From the NCBI GenBank assembly GCA_900696465.1, contig CAADGE010000025.1, positions 1 through 56,242 on the forward strand: DNA of 56,242 nucleotides, written 5' to 3'. Position 1 is the first letter of the stretch. Each line of letters opens with the position of its first letter. Positions 43,009 through 52,125 of the stretch are shown here, one piece after another. The notes under the pieces are model-generated. The model was not told where the DNA came from. It saw nothing but the letters and a program-made list of their open reading frames with translations, and searched no databases. Both the position numbers and the translations under genes were made by a program. Origin of the DNA: an uncultured Planctomycetota bacterium. Its GTDB lineage: Bacteria > Planctomycetota > Phycisphaerae > UBA1845 > UTPLA1.

Positions 43009-43163
43009 GCCGGGCGGATCGGGCGATTGCAGGGTGATTCCGGGACATTGCAGGAGACACGGAGAGGTCCGGAATTGATTCAAGTCTGACAGGCAAGACG
43101 CCCGCACACCCCCTTGTCGTCCTATCCGCAGAATGAGTGCATCGAGAACGGTGTCGTAGCAGG

Positions 43164-43859
43164 TCAGCTTTCTTTGCCGCCGAGGGACTGGAGCAGTTCC
43201 ACGATCTGCGTGGTGGCGAACTCGAAAGCCGTTCGAGCGCGGTCGACGGCCAGTTGCGGATCCCATGGGCCGGGCTGTCCCCAGCGGGCGTCGACCTCGA
43301 TGAAAAGCTGGCGCACGTCTTCGATGAGCGATTCGATTTTTACTTCGGCCTGCCAGTTGGGCTTGTCCGGACCGGCCAACGGCGGGAGCAGCAGCTTGAG
43401 ACCGACGGCGTGGACCGGCCGACCGAGCGGGCCGAGACGGTCATCAAGCCCCAGACAGCGCTGACCGAGGTAGAGCCGGGCGTCGTTGTCCTGCGACTGG
43501 GCCGTCAGACGGATGACGACGCCGGTGGCGAGGATGAGCCGCGGGGAAAATACGGAAGCGACTGCTTCGAGGGCCAGTTTGAGATTATCCAGATACAGCT
43601 CAAGGGGGGTCGTGGGAAAGAAGTCCTCAAAGTTGACGAGGTCGGGACTAACGGAGAGCTTGAGCTGGCTGCGCGGGTCGCCTTCAGATTGCGGCGAGAC
43701 GAGGTGCCAGGCGTTGTCTGCATATTCCTGTCGGCGCCAGTCGAAGCCCTCGCTGGCCTTGAGCTGGAACTGCTGCTTGTGCTGTTTGTCGAGCGATGCG
43801 GAAGGCGCAAATCGCACACCGACATGAAGGCCGCGGGTCTTGAGGGTCTGGGGTTGCAT
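43164..43859 (-). CDS. hypothetical protein, third gene of an envelope operon
   Basis: 231 residues without a signal peptide or membrane span. Visible segments are FPTTPLELYLDNLKLALEAV, LYLGQRCLGLDDRLGPLG and a helical C-terminus (KVKIESLIEDV-like: WQAEVKIESLIEDVRQLFIE). The ATG follows the TGA of the gene upstream with no gap (TGAATG), which argues strongly for a real, translationally coupled gene. No family recognised. A frame also stays open on the other strand here, but its composition is that of antisense sequence. Confidence 0.65.
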   Translation of the reverse strand: MQPQTLKTRGLHVGVRFAPSASLDKQHKQQFQLKASEGFDWRRQEYADNAWHLVSPQSEGDPRSQLKLSVSPDLVNFEDFFPTTPLELYLDNLKLALEAVASVFSPRLILATGVVIRLTAQSQDNDARLYLGQRCLGLDDRLGPLGRPVHAVGLKLLLPPLAGPDKPNWQAEVKIESLIEDVRQLFIEVDARWGQPGPWDPQLAVDRARTAFEFATTQIVELLQSLGGKES

Positions 43860-44696
43860 TCAGTTACCGTCGCCGTCGTCGGCAGGTTGCGTGGTCGGGA
43901 CCGGGGCGCCTTGCTCGGTGATGCGAACGGGAATGCTCGTATCACCTTCAACGACCTCGCCGGCCTTAAGGTCGATGGTCTTGGACATGATCAACTGCTG
44001 ACCGTCGGGCGGGGCGGAGATCGCGGCGGGCACGGCTTCGGGCGAGGGGACAGTGATGGCGGCGGGCGGAAAGGTGACCGGCGCGGACCAGCGGGCGAGA
44101 CCGGCGATGCGGTACTCGGCCTGCATCGGCAGCGGCGTGGCGGCGAACTCCTTCTGCTCGATGATTTTTTGGTAGTATTCGCGGGCTTTTTCGAACTGGC
44201 CGCGGTCCTCGGCGAGGACGCCGAGCATCATGAGTGCCTGACCTCTGGCATTGGCCTGTCGCGCGCCGGCAAGCTGGACGACCTTCTCGAAGGCCTCCTG
44301 GGCCGTGGCGCGCCAGTTTTCGAGGGCGGCGGCGGATGAATCGGTGGCCTCCTTTGCGGTTGCGGGAGTCATGAGGCGATTCATCGCGGTTTCGCCGATC
44401 CGCAGCCAGGCGGCAATGATCAGATCGGTATTAGCCGTTTCTCCGGCGACGCTGCGGTAGCGGTTGATGGCGGTATCGGGATCGGCCGCGAGGGTAGCAT
44501 CGGAGAGCGTCGCCCAGCCGTCCATGAGCTTGGCCTGGGCACTGCGGACGTACCATGCAACGGCGACAACCAGGACAATCACCACGGAACCGACGGCCAG
44601 CAGCCGGTTGGCGTTCTGTCGGACATAATCGCTGAGCTGTTCGATCTGCTGGGATAGTTCGTTGGTGTGCAGTTCGCGTCTTCGTTCGGTCTTCAT
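43860..44696 (-). CDS. membrane-anchored TPR-like protein (YfgM/BamD-like topology)
   Basis: A short cytoplasmic leader (TNELSQQIEQLSDYVRQNA) and one span (LLAVGSVVIVLVVAVAWYVR) lead into a TPR-like periplasmic domain. Visible repeats are IIAAWLRIGETAMNRL, AFEKVVQLAGARQANARG and FEKAREYYQKIIEQK. The tail is Pro/Thr-rich. YfgM has this topology and assists outer-membrane assembly. The start at 44696 has AAGAGG upstream; the frame runs on to 44840 over unlikely sequence. It lies 44 bases after the lipoprotein gene and abuts the next gene. Confidence 0.75.
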   Translation of the reverse strand: MKTERRRELHTNELSQQIEQLSDYVRQNANRLLAVGSVVIVLVVAVAWYVRSAQAKLMDGWATLSDATLAADPDTAINRYRSVAGETANTDLIIAAWLRIGETAMNRLMTPATAKEATDSSAAALENWRATAQEAFEKVVQLAGARQANARGQALMMLGVLAEDRGQFEKAREYYQKIIEQKEFAATPLPMQAEYRIAGLARWSAPVTFPPAAITVPSPEAVPAAISAPPDGQQLIMSKTIDLKAGEVVEGDTSIPVRITEQGAPVPTTQPADDGDGN

Positions 44697-44740
44697 GGGA
44701 TGCCTCTTGTGATGCGGCGCGGGATGCAGTGCTGCCGTTG

Positions 44741-45193
44741 TCAGTCGGGTCTTTCCAGGTGCGGGGTTCGGATGGTTACAAGGACCTGCGTGCTCGGAGC
44801 GAACATGCCGGCCGGGACTTTCTCGATGCGTACTTCGCACATTTCCTCGAACTTGCGGAACTTCAAGGTATAGACGCCGGCGGTGAGGGTTTCATCGACC
44901 AGACGCCACTGGCCTGAAGGCATGTTGGCGTAATAGAAGTTTCGCACGGACTGAGGATCCTTGCTGCCAAGGTAGTAATGCTTCACCTTGCGGCGGCCTT
45001 CCTTGTAACTGTGGTCGGACTGGCGACGGTCGAGCTTAAAGCCCTTGGGGACCGGTACGTCGACGACATAGGGCTGGTCCCGGGCTTCGAGGACGGTGGG
45101 GACGGCGGGCTCTTTGTCGCCGCAGCCGACCAGCATCGCGGCGGCACAGACCGCAGCGTACAGAATCCTCGTGGCCGTCGTTTGTCGCGTCAT
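44741..45193 (-). CDS. probable lipoprotein of unknown function
   Basis: The N-terminus is a lipoprotein signal (ILYAAVCAAAMLVGC), with the lipobox Cys at residue ~24. The mature ~125 residues contain VDVPVPKGFKLDRRQSDHSY, VKHYYLGSKDPQSVRNFYYA and PSGQWRLVDETLTAGVYTLK. This pattern looks like a small alpha/beta domain found in planctomycete lipoproteins, for which I know no function. First gene of a three-gene minus-strand operon (44741-45193, 43860-44696, 43164-43859). Confidence 0.7.
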   Translation of the reverse strand: MTRQTTATRILYAAVCAAAMLVGCGDKEPAVPTVLEARDQPYVVDVPVPKGFKLDRRQSDHSYKEGRRKVKHYYLGSKDPQSVRNFYYANMPSGQWRLVDETLTAGVYTLKFRKFEEMCEVRIEKVPAGMFAPSTQVLVTIRTPHLERPD

Positions 45194-45364
45194 TCTGTAT
45201 CCGGTGAGCCGAGTGCGAACGGGCCCTGACCGGGGCGGCGTTCGACCGGTCGCTACGGCGCTTAACTTGCCGGATGGGAAAGGGTAAGGGCGCGGCGGCG
45301 GGCTGTCAAACGCCGCAGGATGTCGATCGAATCGCGTTGCTCATGCGGCACTCCGCCGCTCAAG

Positions 45365-46708
45365 TCACATGACGGTGAAATAGACATTGGCGGCGTAGTC
45401 GAACAGCTCGTTGGAGAGCTTGGGCGGCTGGCCGAGGTACAGACAGCGGTTGCGTACCTGGAGCATCAGGTCGCGCGGCTGACAGCATCGGAAAGGTCGA
45501 TTGACCTTCCGGTAGTAGGTCTCGACGAGGTAGTCGATCGCGGCCTTGGCCTCGGCGTTCATCTCGAAGCCCATCGGCGGACCGACGAAATCAAAGAGCC
45601 GCCGGAAGTCGGTCTCGCTGGGATCGGGGACGTTGATCTTGTACGGGATACGCCGGAGGAAGGCCTCGTCGCAGAGGTCCTTGGGCTCGAGGTTGGTGGA
45701 GAAGATGATGAGCTGGTCGAACGGGACCTGGACCTTCTTCCCGTTGGCGAGCAGGAGGAAGTCGTATCGCTTTTCGAGCGGGACGATCCAGCGGTTGAGC
45801 AGCTCGATGGGCTTCATGCGTTGTCGTCCGAAGTCGTCGATGACGAGAGTTCCGCAATTGGACTTGAGCTGTGTGGGCGCTTCGCAGGTCTTGCTGGTGG
45901 CGTTGTACTGGACCTCGAGGGCTTCCATGGTCAGCTCGCCGCCGACAACGATGGTGGGCCGCTTGATCTTGACCCATCGGGGATCGAACTTGTCCTTCTT
46001 GAGGATGCTGTTTCGATCGACGGCGATCTCCTGATGGTTGGCGGCGTCGAAGAGCTTGATGACCAGGCCGTCGACGATCAGGCAGTGCGGGATGTAGATC
46101 TCATCGCCGAAGCAGCGCGTGATCCGCTCGGCGATGCTGGTCTTTCCATTGCCGGGGTAGCCGTAGAGGAACATGCCGCGGCCGCTGTTGATGGCCGGCC
46201 CGAGGATCTGGAACATCTCCTCGGTAATGAGCAGGTCGGAGAAGGCGCGCCGCAGGTCTTCGTAGTGCGGTGAGGATGTGGTAATGGTCTGGGCGCGTAC
46301 GCTGGCGATGTACTGTTCGAGCGGCACGGGCGCGGGCCCGACGTACATGGATTCGAGCATGAAGCGGCGGGCGCGGTCGCGTCCGGCATCGGTGAGGGTG
46401 TAGGTGAAATCACCCATGGTGGCAGAGCCGACATAGACAACGATCTGCTGCTGCTTGAGGGCGGCGAGCAACTGGACGACGGATTCGGCGGGCAGACAGA
46501 GATCGGCTGCGATGGTGGCGCCGGTGGCCGAGCCGATGCCGGCGAGGTACTTGAGCACGAGCGACTCGACGATGCCGGGATCGAGGCCGGCCTCCTGGAA
46601 GTTCTTCGGCGCCTGGGGAATGAACGGTGCATCGGTCTTGGCACTGTCCGGAAGGCCCAGCGACGGTTCTGCCTGAAGATTCTTCGGCGGTGCGGCCAGC
46701 GTGGTCAT
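45365..46708 (-). CDS. AAA-family ATPase with N-terminal winged-helix-like domain
   Basis: 447 residues. Residues ~45-125 resemble a winged helix (LKYLAGIGSATGATIAADLC, ESVVQLLAALKQQQIVVYVG, YTLTDAGRDRARRFM). The ATPase core follows: Walker A in FLYGYPGNGKTSIAERI (about residue 182), Walker B in GTLVIDDFGRQRM (about 288), the sensor LIIFSTNLEP and an arginine-finger-like LCDEAFLRRIPYKI. The start at 46708 has GGAG 7 nt upstream; the open frame extends far further upstream but is antisense to the next gene. The MoxR-like layout suggests a protein-remodelling or regulatory ATPase; partner unknown. Confidence 0.8.
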   Translation of the reverse strand: MTTLAAPPKNLQAEPSLGLPDSAKTDAPFIPQAPKNFQEAGLDPGIVESLVLKYLAGIGSATGATIAADLCLPAESVVQLLAALKQQQIVVYVGSATMGDFTYTLTDAGRDRARRFMLESMYVGPAPVPLEQYIASVRAQTITTSSPHYEDLRRAFSDLLITEEMFQILGPAINSGRGMFLYGYPGNGKTSIAERITRCFGDEIYIPHCLIVDGLVIKLFDAANHQEIAVDRNSILKKDKFDPRWVKIKRPTIVVGGELTMEALEVQYNATSKTCEAPTQLKSNCGTLVIDDFGRQRMKPIELLNRWIVPLEKRYDFLLLANGKKVQVPFDQLIIFSTNLEPKDLCDEAFLRRIPYKINVPDPSETDFRRLFDFVGPPMGFEMNAEAKAAIDYLVETYYRKVNRPFRCCQPRDLMLQVRNRCLYLGQPPKLSNELFDYAANVYFTVM

Positions 46709-46870
46709 CGGCGTTCTCCGTGGGGGTTGGGACGAGACCGATTCCATATCGGCCAGCGCATCGCCGGGCTTCATGGGGAAGTGCCCGGCTGCAGTGAGAG
46801 CGCCCGAAAAAACCGTCCTGGACCATGCAACCGCGGTCATCTTCATCCGGACCGACCCATAAGTACGGGG

Positions 46871-46876
46871 TATAAT
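46871..46876 (+). promoter_or_regulatory. consensus -10 box upstream of the zinc-ribbon membrane protein
   Basis: TATAAT at 46871-46876, 42 bases before the ATG at 46919. No clear -35 at 16-18 bases (46848-46853 reads CGGACC). Confidence 0.35.
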
Positions 46877-46918
46877 TGAGCGGTCGCCGATCGACGGCTG
46901 GCCTGTCGGGAGCCGGAG

Positions 46919-48007
46919 ATGTCGCAGGACGATGCAACGCGCGATGCGTGGGGCGAGAAGGACGGCGCTTTCTCCCGGTCGGCGACTGCCCGGCCGACGG
47001 CAGTCGTGGATGCGGACGCGCGGGTCACGACGGATGCTGCGGCGGACGACCTGCCGGACTGGAACGCGATCGACGAAGATGTCGCCTGTCCGCTGTGCGA
47101 ATACAACCTTCGGGGGCTGGCCACGCCGCGCTGTCCGGAGTGCGGGTATCGATTCACGTGGCAGGAGATGCTGGCACCGGAGCGACGGCGGCATCCGTTT
47201 CTTTTCGAGCATCATCCCGATCAGAACTTTTACAGTTTTCGAATGACCCTGTGGCACGGGCTGTGGCCGCGGAGGTTCTGGACGACGATGCATCCGGTGC
47301 AGCCGCATCGGAAGCTGCGGCTGCTCGTGTATTTTCTGCTGGTGTCGATTCTGAGCGTGGCGCTGTACGTTCCGAGTACGATGATTCAGACTGCGATTGT
47401 GACCGTCTGGTCGCAGAGTTCCGCACGCGAGAATAATTTGTTGATGCTGAATCAGCCGGGCAACGAACAATGGCGCGATCAGCTCATCCGTCGTTACGGA
47501 TCGGTCGAGGCCTATCTGGATGCCGTCTATCCACAGGCGGAACGGAAGGCCGTCGTTCGGGAGATATGGAAGACTTTCAACTGGATGGTGCGATTCCCCC
47601 TGTTTGCCTTGCAGCGATGGGGATTCCTGATCGGGTCGGTGGTGCTGTGGCCGCTGGCGACGCTGCTGAGTCTGATGGTGTTTCAGGCGTCGATGCGACG
47701 GGCGCGGATTCGGCTGGTGCACGTGGTGCGGGCCGTGGTGTACAGCTATGACGTGGTGCTGTGGATGACCGGCGCGATGCTGCTGGTGGCGCTCTTAAAG
47801 GTGGCGATGAATCTATACGTGGTGGAGCTGACCGTCATGGCATCGTACGGCGTTGCAGGGATCCTGCTGGGGATCTTCAGCTATCGGCTGTGGGCGGCGT
47901 ATCGGTATTACCTGCGATTCGACCGGCCGATCGCGACCGTGGCGGCGTCGCAGCTCATCGCGCTGCTGCTGGTCGCGAACCTGGTGCTGGGAATCATCGT
48001 GTGGTGA
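46919..48007 (+). CDS. membrane protein with N-terminal zinc ribbon
   Basis: The first ~55 residues are polar, then a Cys4 ribbon (CPLCEYNLRGLATPRCPECG, about residues 58-77) of a kind common at the N-terminus of planctomycete membrane proteins. At least five membrane spans follow, at about residues 138-160, 225-250, 285-305, 310-330 and 340-362 (LIALLLVANLVLGIIVW at the end). No catalytic motif was seen. ATG start with GGAG-like CCGGAGATG immediately upstream. Divergent from the AAA ATPase gene; function unknown. Confidence 0.7.
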   Translation: MSQDDATRDAWGEKDGAFSRSATARPTAVVDADARVTTDAAADDLPDWNAIDEDVACPLCEYNLRGLATPRCPECGYRFTWQEMLAPERRRHPFLFEHHPDQNFYSFRMTLWHGLWPRRFWTTMHPVQPHRKLRLLVYFLLVSILSVALYVPSTMIQTAIVTVWSQSSARENNLLMLNQPGNEQWRDQLIRRYGSVEAYLDAVYPQAERKAVVREIWKTFNWMVRFPLFALQRWGFLIGSVVLWPLATLLSLMVFQASMRRARIRLVHVVRAVVYSYDVVLWMTGAMLLVALLKVAMNLYVVELTVMASYGVAGILLGIFSYRLWAAYRYYLRFDRPIATVAASQLIALLLVANLVLGIIVW

Positions 48008-48369
48008 AGGATTTGCGCGCCCCGTTTCAGAAGTGCCGGGTCTCGTGGCGTGAGCCGATCTGCACCGTACCTCCCTGCGGCAAACTCCGGCGGGTGATCG
48101 ACTTTACCGGCGCAATGAGGAGAGGCCCTCGGCTATAGCGCGAGGGCCGTGAAGAAATCTTCGGGCACGTTAAACGGTGGACAGGGCTAAACCTTGCCCC
48201 CGCTATTCCCTCGGCAATTGACACGCGAAACCGTGCGAAACCGTGCGAACAACGGCCCGGATACCCGGTCGGCCCGGTGTTCGGTATCACAAACACGGCA
48301 TCCAGAAAACCACAGTAAACAAGCGGCGAAGTGCGACACTTGGCCAACCAGTGCGACACCGAACATGAC
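48008..48369. other. 362-base spacer beside tRNA-Gly with short direct repeats
   Basis: No gene seen. Contains a hairpin at 48124-48148, the direct repeat GAAACCGTGCGAAACCGTGCG (near 48223-48245) and twin GTGCGACAC words (near 48330-48358). It adjoins the 3' end of tRNA-Gly, a common integration site, but no integrase is present and no repeated tRNA end was found. Confidence 0.4.
48124..48148 (+). terminator. terminator-like hairpin
   Basis: GGCCCTCG / CGAGGGCC stem of 8 bases, extended by GC/GC around TATA, about 115 bases after the zinc-ribbon gene. No T tract follows on the + strand, so it may act through rho or have another role. Confidence 0.35.
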
Positions 48370-48441
48370 AGCGGGTGACGCGACTCGAACGCGCAACGTC
48401 CAGCTTGGAAGGCTGGTGCTCTACCATTGAGCTACACCCGC
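48370..48441 (-). tRNA. tRNA-Gly (anticodon TCC)
   Basis: Minus strand: acceptor GCGGGTG / CACCCGC, D arm GCTCAATGGTAGAGC, anticodon stem CCAGC/GCTGG with loop CTTCCAA (anticodon TCC), and T arm GCGCGTTCGAGTCGCG with TTCGAGT in its loop. The base after the acceptor is T and no CCA is encoded. Reads GGA/GGG. Confidence 0.95.
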
Positions 48442-48643
48442 AAAGGCCGGGGGAGATGGCGCGCATGCCCTCGGCAACGGCCGGAATCTAGCAGCTTTGA
48501 TCGCATTTCGCAACTGCTGCCGCGCTGATTCGCAAGCGGCGGGCTTCCCAACCCTGCAACCTGCCTTATGATCTTGCGAGTTTTGAATCGCCCACGGTGA
48601 CGGCTGGCGATGATCCGAAGAATTGCTGAGGGTGTTTGCGCAG

Positions 48644-49993
48644 ATGAAGGTACTCGTCATCGGCGGCGGCGGCAGGGAGCACGCCCTGTGCTGGAAGCTG
48701 GCGCAATCGGCGCGGCGGCCGAAGCTCTACTGCGCGCCGGGCAATGCGGGCACGGCGCAGCATGCGGAGAACGTGCCGATTGCCGCGGACGATTTCGACA
48801 AACTGCTGTCGTTCGCCCGAAAGCAGGCCATCGATTTGACGATCGTCGGGCCGGAGGAACCTCTCTGCGCGGGGATTGTCGATCGATTCACAGCTGCCGG
48901 GCTTCGCATGTTCGGACCGACGGCGGCGGCAGCACGGCTGGAGGGCGACAAGACCTTCGCCAAGCAACTGATGCGCGAAGTCGGGGTTCCGACAGCAGAA
49001 GCGCGGATGTTCGGTCCGACGGCACAGGAGATCGCCCAGGCGAAGCAGTCGGGCCGCGGCCGCGACGAACTGAGCTATAAGGATTTTCAGAGCGGCTACG
49101 ACATGGCGCGGCACTATGTCTCAACGCGCGATGAAGGGATCGTCGTCAAGGCGGCGGGACTGGCCAAGGGCAAGGGCGTTTTCGTGCATCCCGACCCGAG
49201 CGAAGCCCTGCTGACGCTGGAGCGCCTCATGGTGCAGCGCGAGCTGGGCGAGGCCGGGCAGCGCGTGGTGATCGAGGAACTGCTGACCGGTCCGGAGGTC
49301 AGCGTGCTGGCACTCGTGGACGGGCTGAACATCTACCTGCTCGAGTCGGCGGCAGATCACAAACGTCTCGGTGAACAGGATACCGGACCGAACACCGGCG
49401 GCATGGGGGCATACAGCCCGGCAACGACGCTGACGGAATCGGACCTGGCGACGATCGAGCGGGACGTGTTCGTGCCGATCGTCGATGCGCTGCGGCGCGA
49501 CGAGATCGTATATCGCGGCGTGCTGTATGCGGGCCTGATGATGACCACGGCGGGGCCGAAGGTGCTGGAGTTCAACTGCCGCTTCGGTGACCCGGAGACG
49601 CAGCCGATCCTGATGCGGCTGGAGAGCGATCTGCTGGATGCGGTCGAGGCCACGATCGACGGGCGGCTCGATCAGATCGAATTGCGATGGGACCGGCGGG
49701 CCGCGGTCTGCGTGGTGATGGCGTCGGGCGGGTATCCGGGCGATTATCCCAAGGGCCACGCGATCGACGGCCTGAAGGAGGCGGGCGCCCTGCCGGATGT
49801 ACAGGTCTTCCACAGCGGGACGGCGACGCGAGCCGATCAGATCGTGACTGCGGGGGGCCGGGTGCTCGGCGTGACGGCGCTGGGCGACACGATCTCGCAG
49901 GCGCGGCAACGTGCCTACGAGGCGACGAAGCTGATTCGCTTCGAAGGCGCGTACCTTCGTGGCGATATTGCGATGCAGGCGAGCAATCGATAG
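48644..49993 (+). CDS. purD: phosphoribosylamine-glycine ligase (GAR synthetase)
   Basis: The second step of purine synthesis: joins glycine to phosphoribosylamine using ATP. The ATP-grasp enzyme opens MKVLVIGGGGREHALCWKLA. Then VGPEEPLCAGIVDRF, GPTAAAARLEGDKTFAKQLM, VVKAAGLAKGKGVFV, the GxLYAGLM segment (YRGVLYAGLMMTTAGPKVLE) and FNCRFGDPETQPIL are all present. An extra stretch (KQSGRGRDELSYKDFQSGYD) of ~20 residues is inserted before the first ATP-grasp strand. The ATG at 48644 lies about 14 nt after GAGGG; the frame is open 7 codons further upstream. Confidence 0.95.
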   Translation: MKVLVIGGGGREHALCWKLAQSARRPKLYCAPGNAGTAQHAENVPIAADDFDKLLSFARKQAIDLTIVGPEEPLCAGIVDRFTAAGLRMFGPTAAAARLEGDKTFAKQLMREVGVPTAEARMFGPTAQEIAQAKQSGRGRDELSYKDFQSGYDMARHYVSTRDEGIVVKAAGLAKGKGVFVHPDPSEALLTLERLMVQRELGEAGQRVVIEELLTGPEVSVLALVDGLNIYLLESAADHKRLGEQDTGPNTGGMGAYSPATTLTESDLATIERDVFVPIVDALRRDEIVYRGVLYAGLMMTTAGPKVLEFNCRFGDPETQPILMRLESDLLDAVEATIDGRLDQIELRWDRRAAVCVVMASGGYPGDYPKGHAIDGLKEAGALPDVQVFHSGTATRADQIVTAGGRVLGVTALGDTISQARQRAYEATKLIRFEGAYLRGDIAMQASNR

Positions 49994-50064
49994 TCGTGGT
50001 AGCTTCGTGGCCGGCTGGATGCCGGTGCGACGCACTCCCTTTCCGGCATCGAACGGAGTCGACC

Positions 50065-51513
50065 ATGCCCGGTGAGTTTTCGGGGAAGCGCATCATCGTG
50101 ATGGGTCTGGGCCGCTTCGGCGGCGGGATCGGCGTGACGCGCTGGCTCTGCGCGCAGGGTGCGCGGGTGCTGGTGACGGACCTGGCCGGGGAGGAAAAGC
50201 TGGCGGAGAGTCTTCGGGAGCTGGACGGGCTGGAACTTTCGCGGCGTCTGGGCGGGCACGACGAGGCCGATCTTTATGGGTGCGAGCTGCTGGTCGTCAG
50301 CCCGGCGGTGGATAAGGCGAAGTCCGCCTTCTTCAGGGCGGCCGTGGCGCGCGGTATTCCCTGGACCAGCGAGATGAACCTCTTTCTGGAACGGTGCCGC
50401 GGTCGTGTCATCGGCATCACGGGGACAGTGGGCAAGAGCACGACGACGGCGATGATCGGGGCGGTGCTGGAGCGGGCGCGGAGCGCATCGAGCCGGGTAC
50501 ACGGAAACGTGTGGCTGGGCGGCAACATCGGCAAGTCGCTGCTCGATGATCTGCCGTCGATCGGCGATCGCGATGTGGTCGTGCTGGAGTTGTCGAGTTT
50601 TCAACTGGAGGACGCCGGTCAGATCAGATGCAGCCCGCACATTTCGGTGATCACGAACCTGCGCGACAATCACCTGGACCGCCACGGGACGATGGAAGCG
50701 TATGCGGCTGCGAAAGCGAACATCTACCGCCACCAGCGACCGCAGGATTGGCTCATCCTTCCGCTGGATGAAGACCTGACGTTGTTCCCGGAGTTGGGCG
50801 CATCCGGTCAGCAGATCGGATGGTACGGGGTGGATCGGGCTGCGCGAAGGGTTTTGCTGTCGACGGTTGCGGATCGTCAGCCGAAAGGGACGCCGGCTGC
50901 TACGGGCGCGCGAGGCGGTTGCAGAATCGCGATGCCTGTGGAGCCGGAGGCGATCGATGTGACGCTGGCGATCCCGGGGCTGCACAATCTGATGAATGCG
51001 GCGGCGGCGATTTCGGTCTCGCGGATTCTGGGCGTCGAGGATGATGTCGCGCGGGCGGCACTGGCCACGTTCGCCGGTCTGCCGCATCGGCTGGAGTTCG
51101 TCGGCGAGCGAGGCGGCGTTCGCTACTACAACGACAGCAAGGCGACGACGCCGGAGGCGGCGATGACTTCGCTGGCGGCGTTTGAGCCGCGCACGGCGGT
51201 GTTGATTGTCGGCGGGTCAGACAAGGGCAGCGATTTTGCCGCGCTGGGACGTGCCATCGCCGAGTGCGCCAAGGCGGCGGTGTGCATCGGCCAGACGGCT
51301 GAGCGAATCATCGCCGCTATCCGTGCTAACCGGGCTCGTGCCGACGGCCCCGCGATTGTAAGTGCATCCGATTTTGCATCTGCCATGTCGACCGCACGGC
51401 GGCTGGCTCAGAGCGGTGACGTGGTGCTGCTCTCGCCCGCTTGCGCGAGCTACGACTGGTTCCGCAATTACGAGGACCGCGGCGATCAGTTCAGACAGCT
51501 CGTCCATTCGTGA
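50065..51513 (+). CDS. murD: UDP-N-acetylmuramoylalanine-D-glutamate ligase
   Basis: Adds D-glutamate to UDP-MurNAc-L-Ala in peptidoglycan synthesis, in the cytoplasm. Visible features: N-terminal IIVMGLGRFGGGIG, ATP loop GITGTVGKSTTTAMI (usual GTNGK reads GTVGK, residues 120-124), HGNVWLGGNIGKSLLD, VLELSSFQLEDAG, TNLRDNHLDRHGTMEAYAAA, the HRLEFV / YYNDSKATTPEA block and LLSPACASYDWFRNYEDRGD. GGAG lies 8 nt before the ATG. It sits 71 bases after purD on the same strand; an outlying cell-wall gene rather than part of a dcw cluster. Confidence 0.93.
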   Translation: MPGEFSGKRIIVMGLGRFGGGIGVTRWLCAQGARVLVTDLAGEEKLAESLRELDGLELSRRLGGHDEADLYGCELLVVSPAVDKAKSAFFRAAVARGIPWTSEMNLFLERCRGRVIGITGTVGKSTTTAMIGAVLERARSASSRVHGNVWLGGNIGKSLLDDLPSIGDRDVVVLELSSFQLEDAGQIRCSPHISVITNLRDNHLDRHGTMEAYAAAKANIYRHQRPQDWLILPLDEDLTLFPELGASGQQIGWYGVDRAARRVLLSTVADRQPKGTPAATGARGGCRIAMPVEPEAIDVTLAIPGLHNLMNAAAAISVSRILGVEDDVARAALATFAGLPHRLEFVGERGGVRYYNDSKATTPEAAMTSLAAFEPRTAVLIVGGSDKGSDFAALGRAIAECAKAAVCIGQTAERIIAAIRANRARADGPAIVSASDFASAMSTARRLAQSGDVVLLSPACASYDWFRNYEDRGDQFRQLVHS

Positions 51514-51591
51514 TGCGCACATCGACGGTGGTGATTGCCGACGGATCGCGATCCGCCGGCTCGGCTTGAGGGACACTTACTCATCTCACGT

Positions 51592-52125
51592 TCAATTCGA
51601 AGCCGTCACCCGTGGGAGGATGCGGAAGGAACTGTGGCAGGCGTTGCACGTCGAGATCATCTCATCCATCTTTGATCGCACCTGGTCCAGTCGGCGGTCG
51701 CGTGCAAGGGCGGCCAGGTCCGTCGCCTCGACATAGAGCTTATCGGCGAACGAATTGAAGACCCGGCGGTCCTCCGGGCTGATACGCACATCGTGCAAGA
51801 CATCGGGAATCGCACGGGCATCGGCGGCAAGGGCATCGGCAACGGCGACCAGCTCGCGAACATCGCGCTCGCGATAGGCGCGCGTATCCATCTCCTGCGG
51901 CAGGCGTTCGAAGGTGAGGCGGCTCAGGTCGGCCATGATCTCTCGCAGGCGATCCTTGTGGACGGCGTGCAGGGCCGGGCGACCGGTGTCCATCAGACGG
52001 CGCTGATAGGAGGACTGCGGCGCATCGGGACAGCCCGCAGTGGACCAGAAGAGAAACATGAGCGCAAGGATGATGATGACAATCAGAAGCGGATGGAGTC
52101 GATGCAATTGTGTGTGGGCCGGCAT
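51592..52125 (-). CDS. cytochrome c'-like lipid- or membrane-anchored protein
   Basis: A hydrophobic N-terminus (LLIVIIILALMFLFWSTAGC) may be a signal anchor or lipoprotein signal. The rest is a helical bundle (LREIMADLSRLTFERLPQEM, FNSFADKLYVEATDLAALAR). It ends in CNACHSSFR at residues 160-168, a CxxCH heme-c site near the C-terminus, exactly where class II cytochromes (cytochrome c'/c-556) have theirs. The ATG at 52125 has GGGAG about 8 nt upstream. Role in electron transfer or gas binding is inferred. Convergent with murD. Confidence 0.75.
   Translation of the reverse strand: MPAHTQLHRLHPLLIVIIILALMFLFWSTAGCPDAPQSSYQRRLMDTGRPALHAVHKDRLREIMADLSRLTFERLPQEMDTRAYRERDVRELVAVADALAADARAIPDVLHDVRISPEDRRVFNSFADKLYVEATDLAALARDRRLDQVRSKMDEMISTCNACHSSFRILPRVTASN

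Noticed and set aside
43137-44339. Open frame of 400 codons opposite two genes
   Set aside because: It spans parts of two unrelated minus-strand genes that are coupled by TGAATG, and its composition is antisense-like.
46709-47722. N-terminal extension of the AAA ATPase frame
   Set aside because: Antisense to the zinc-ribbon membrane gene; the ATG at 46708 has GGAG and fits the domain.
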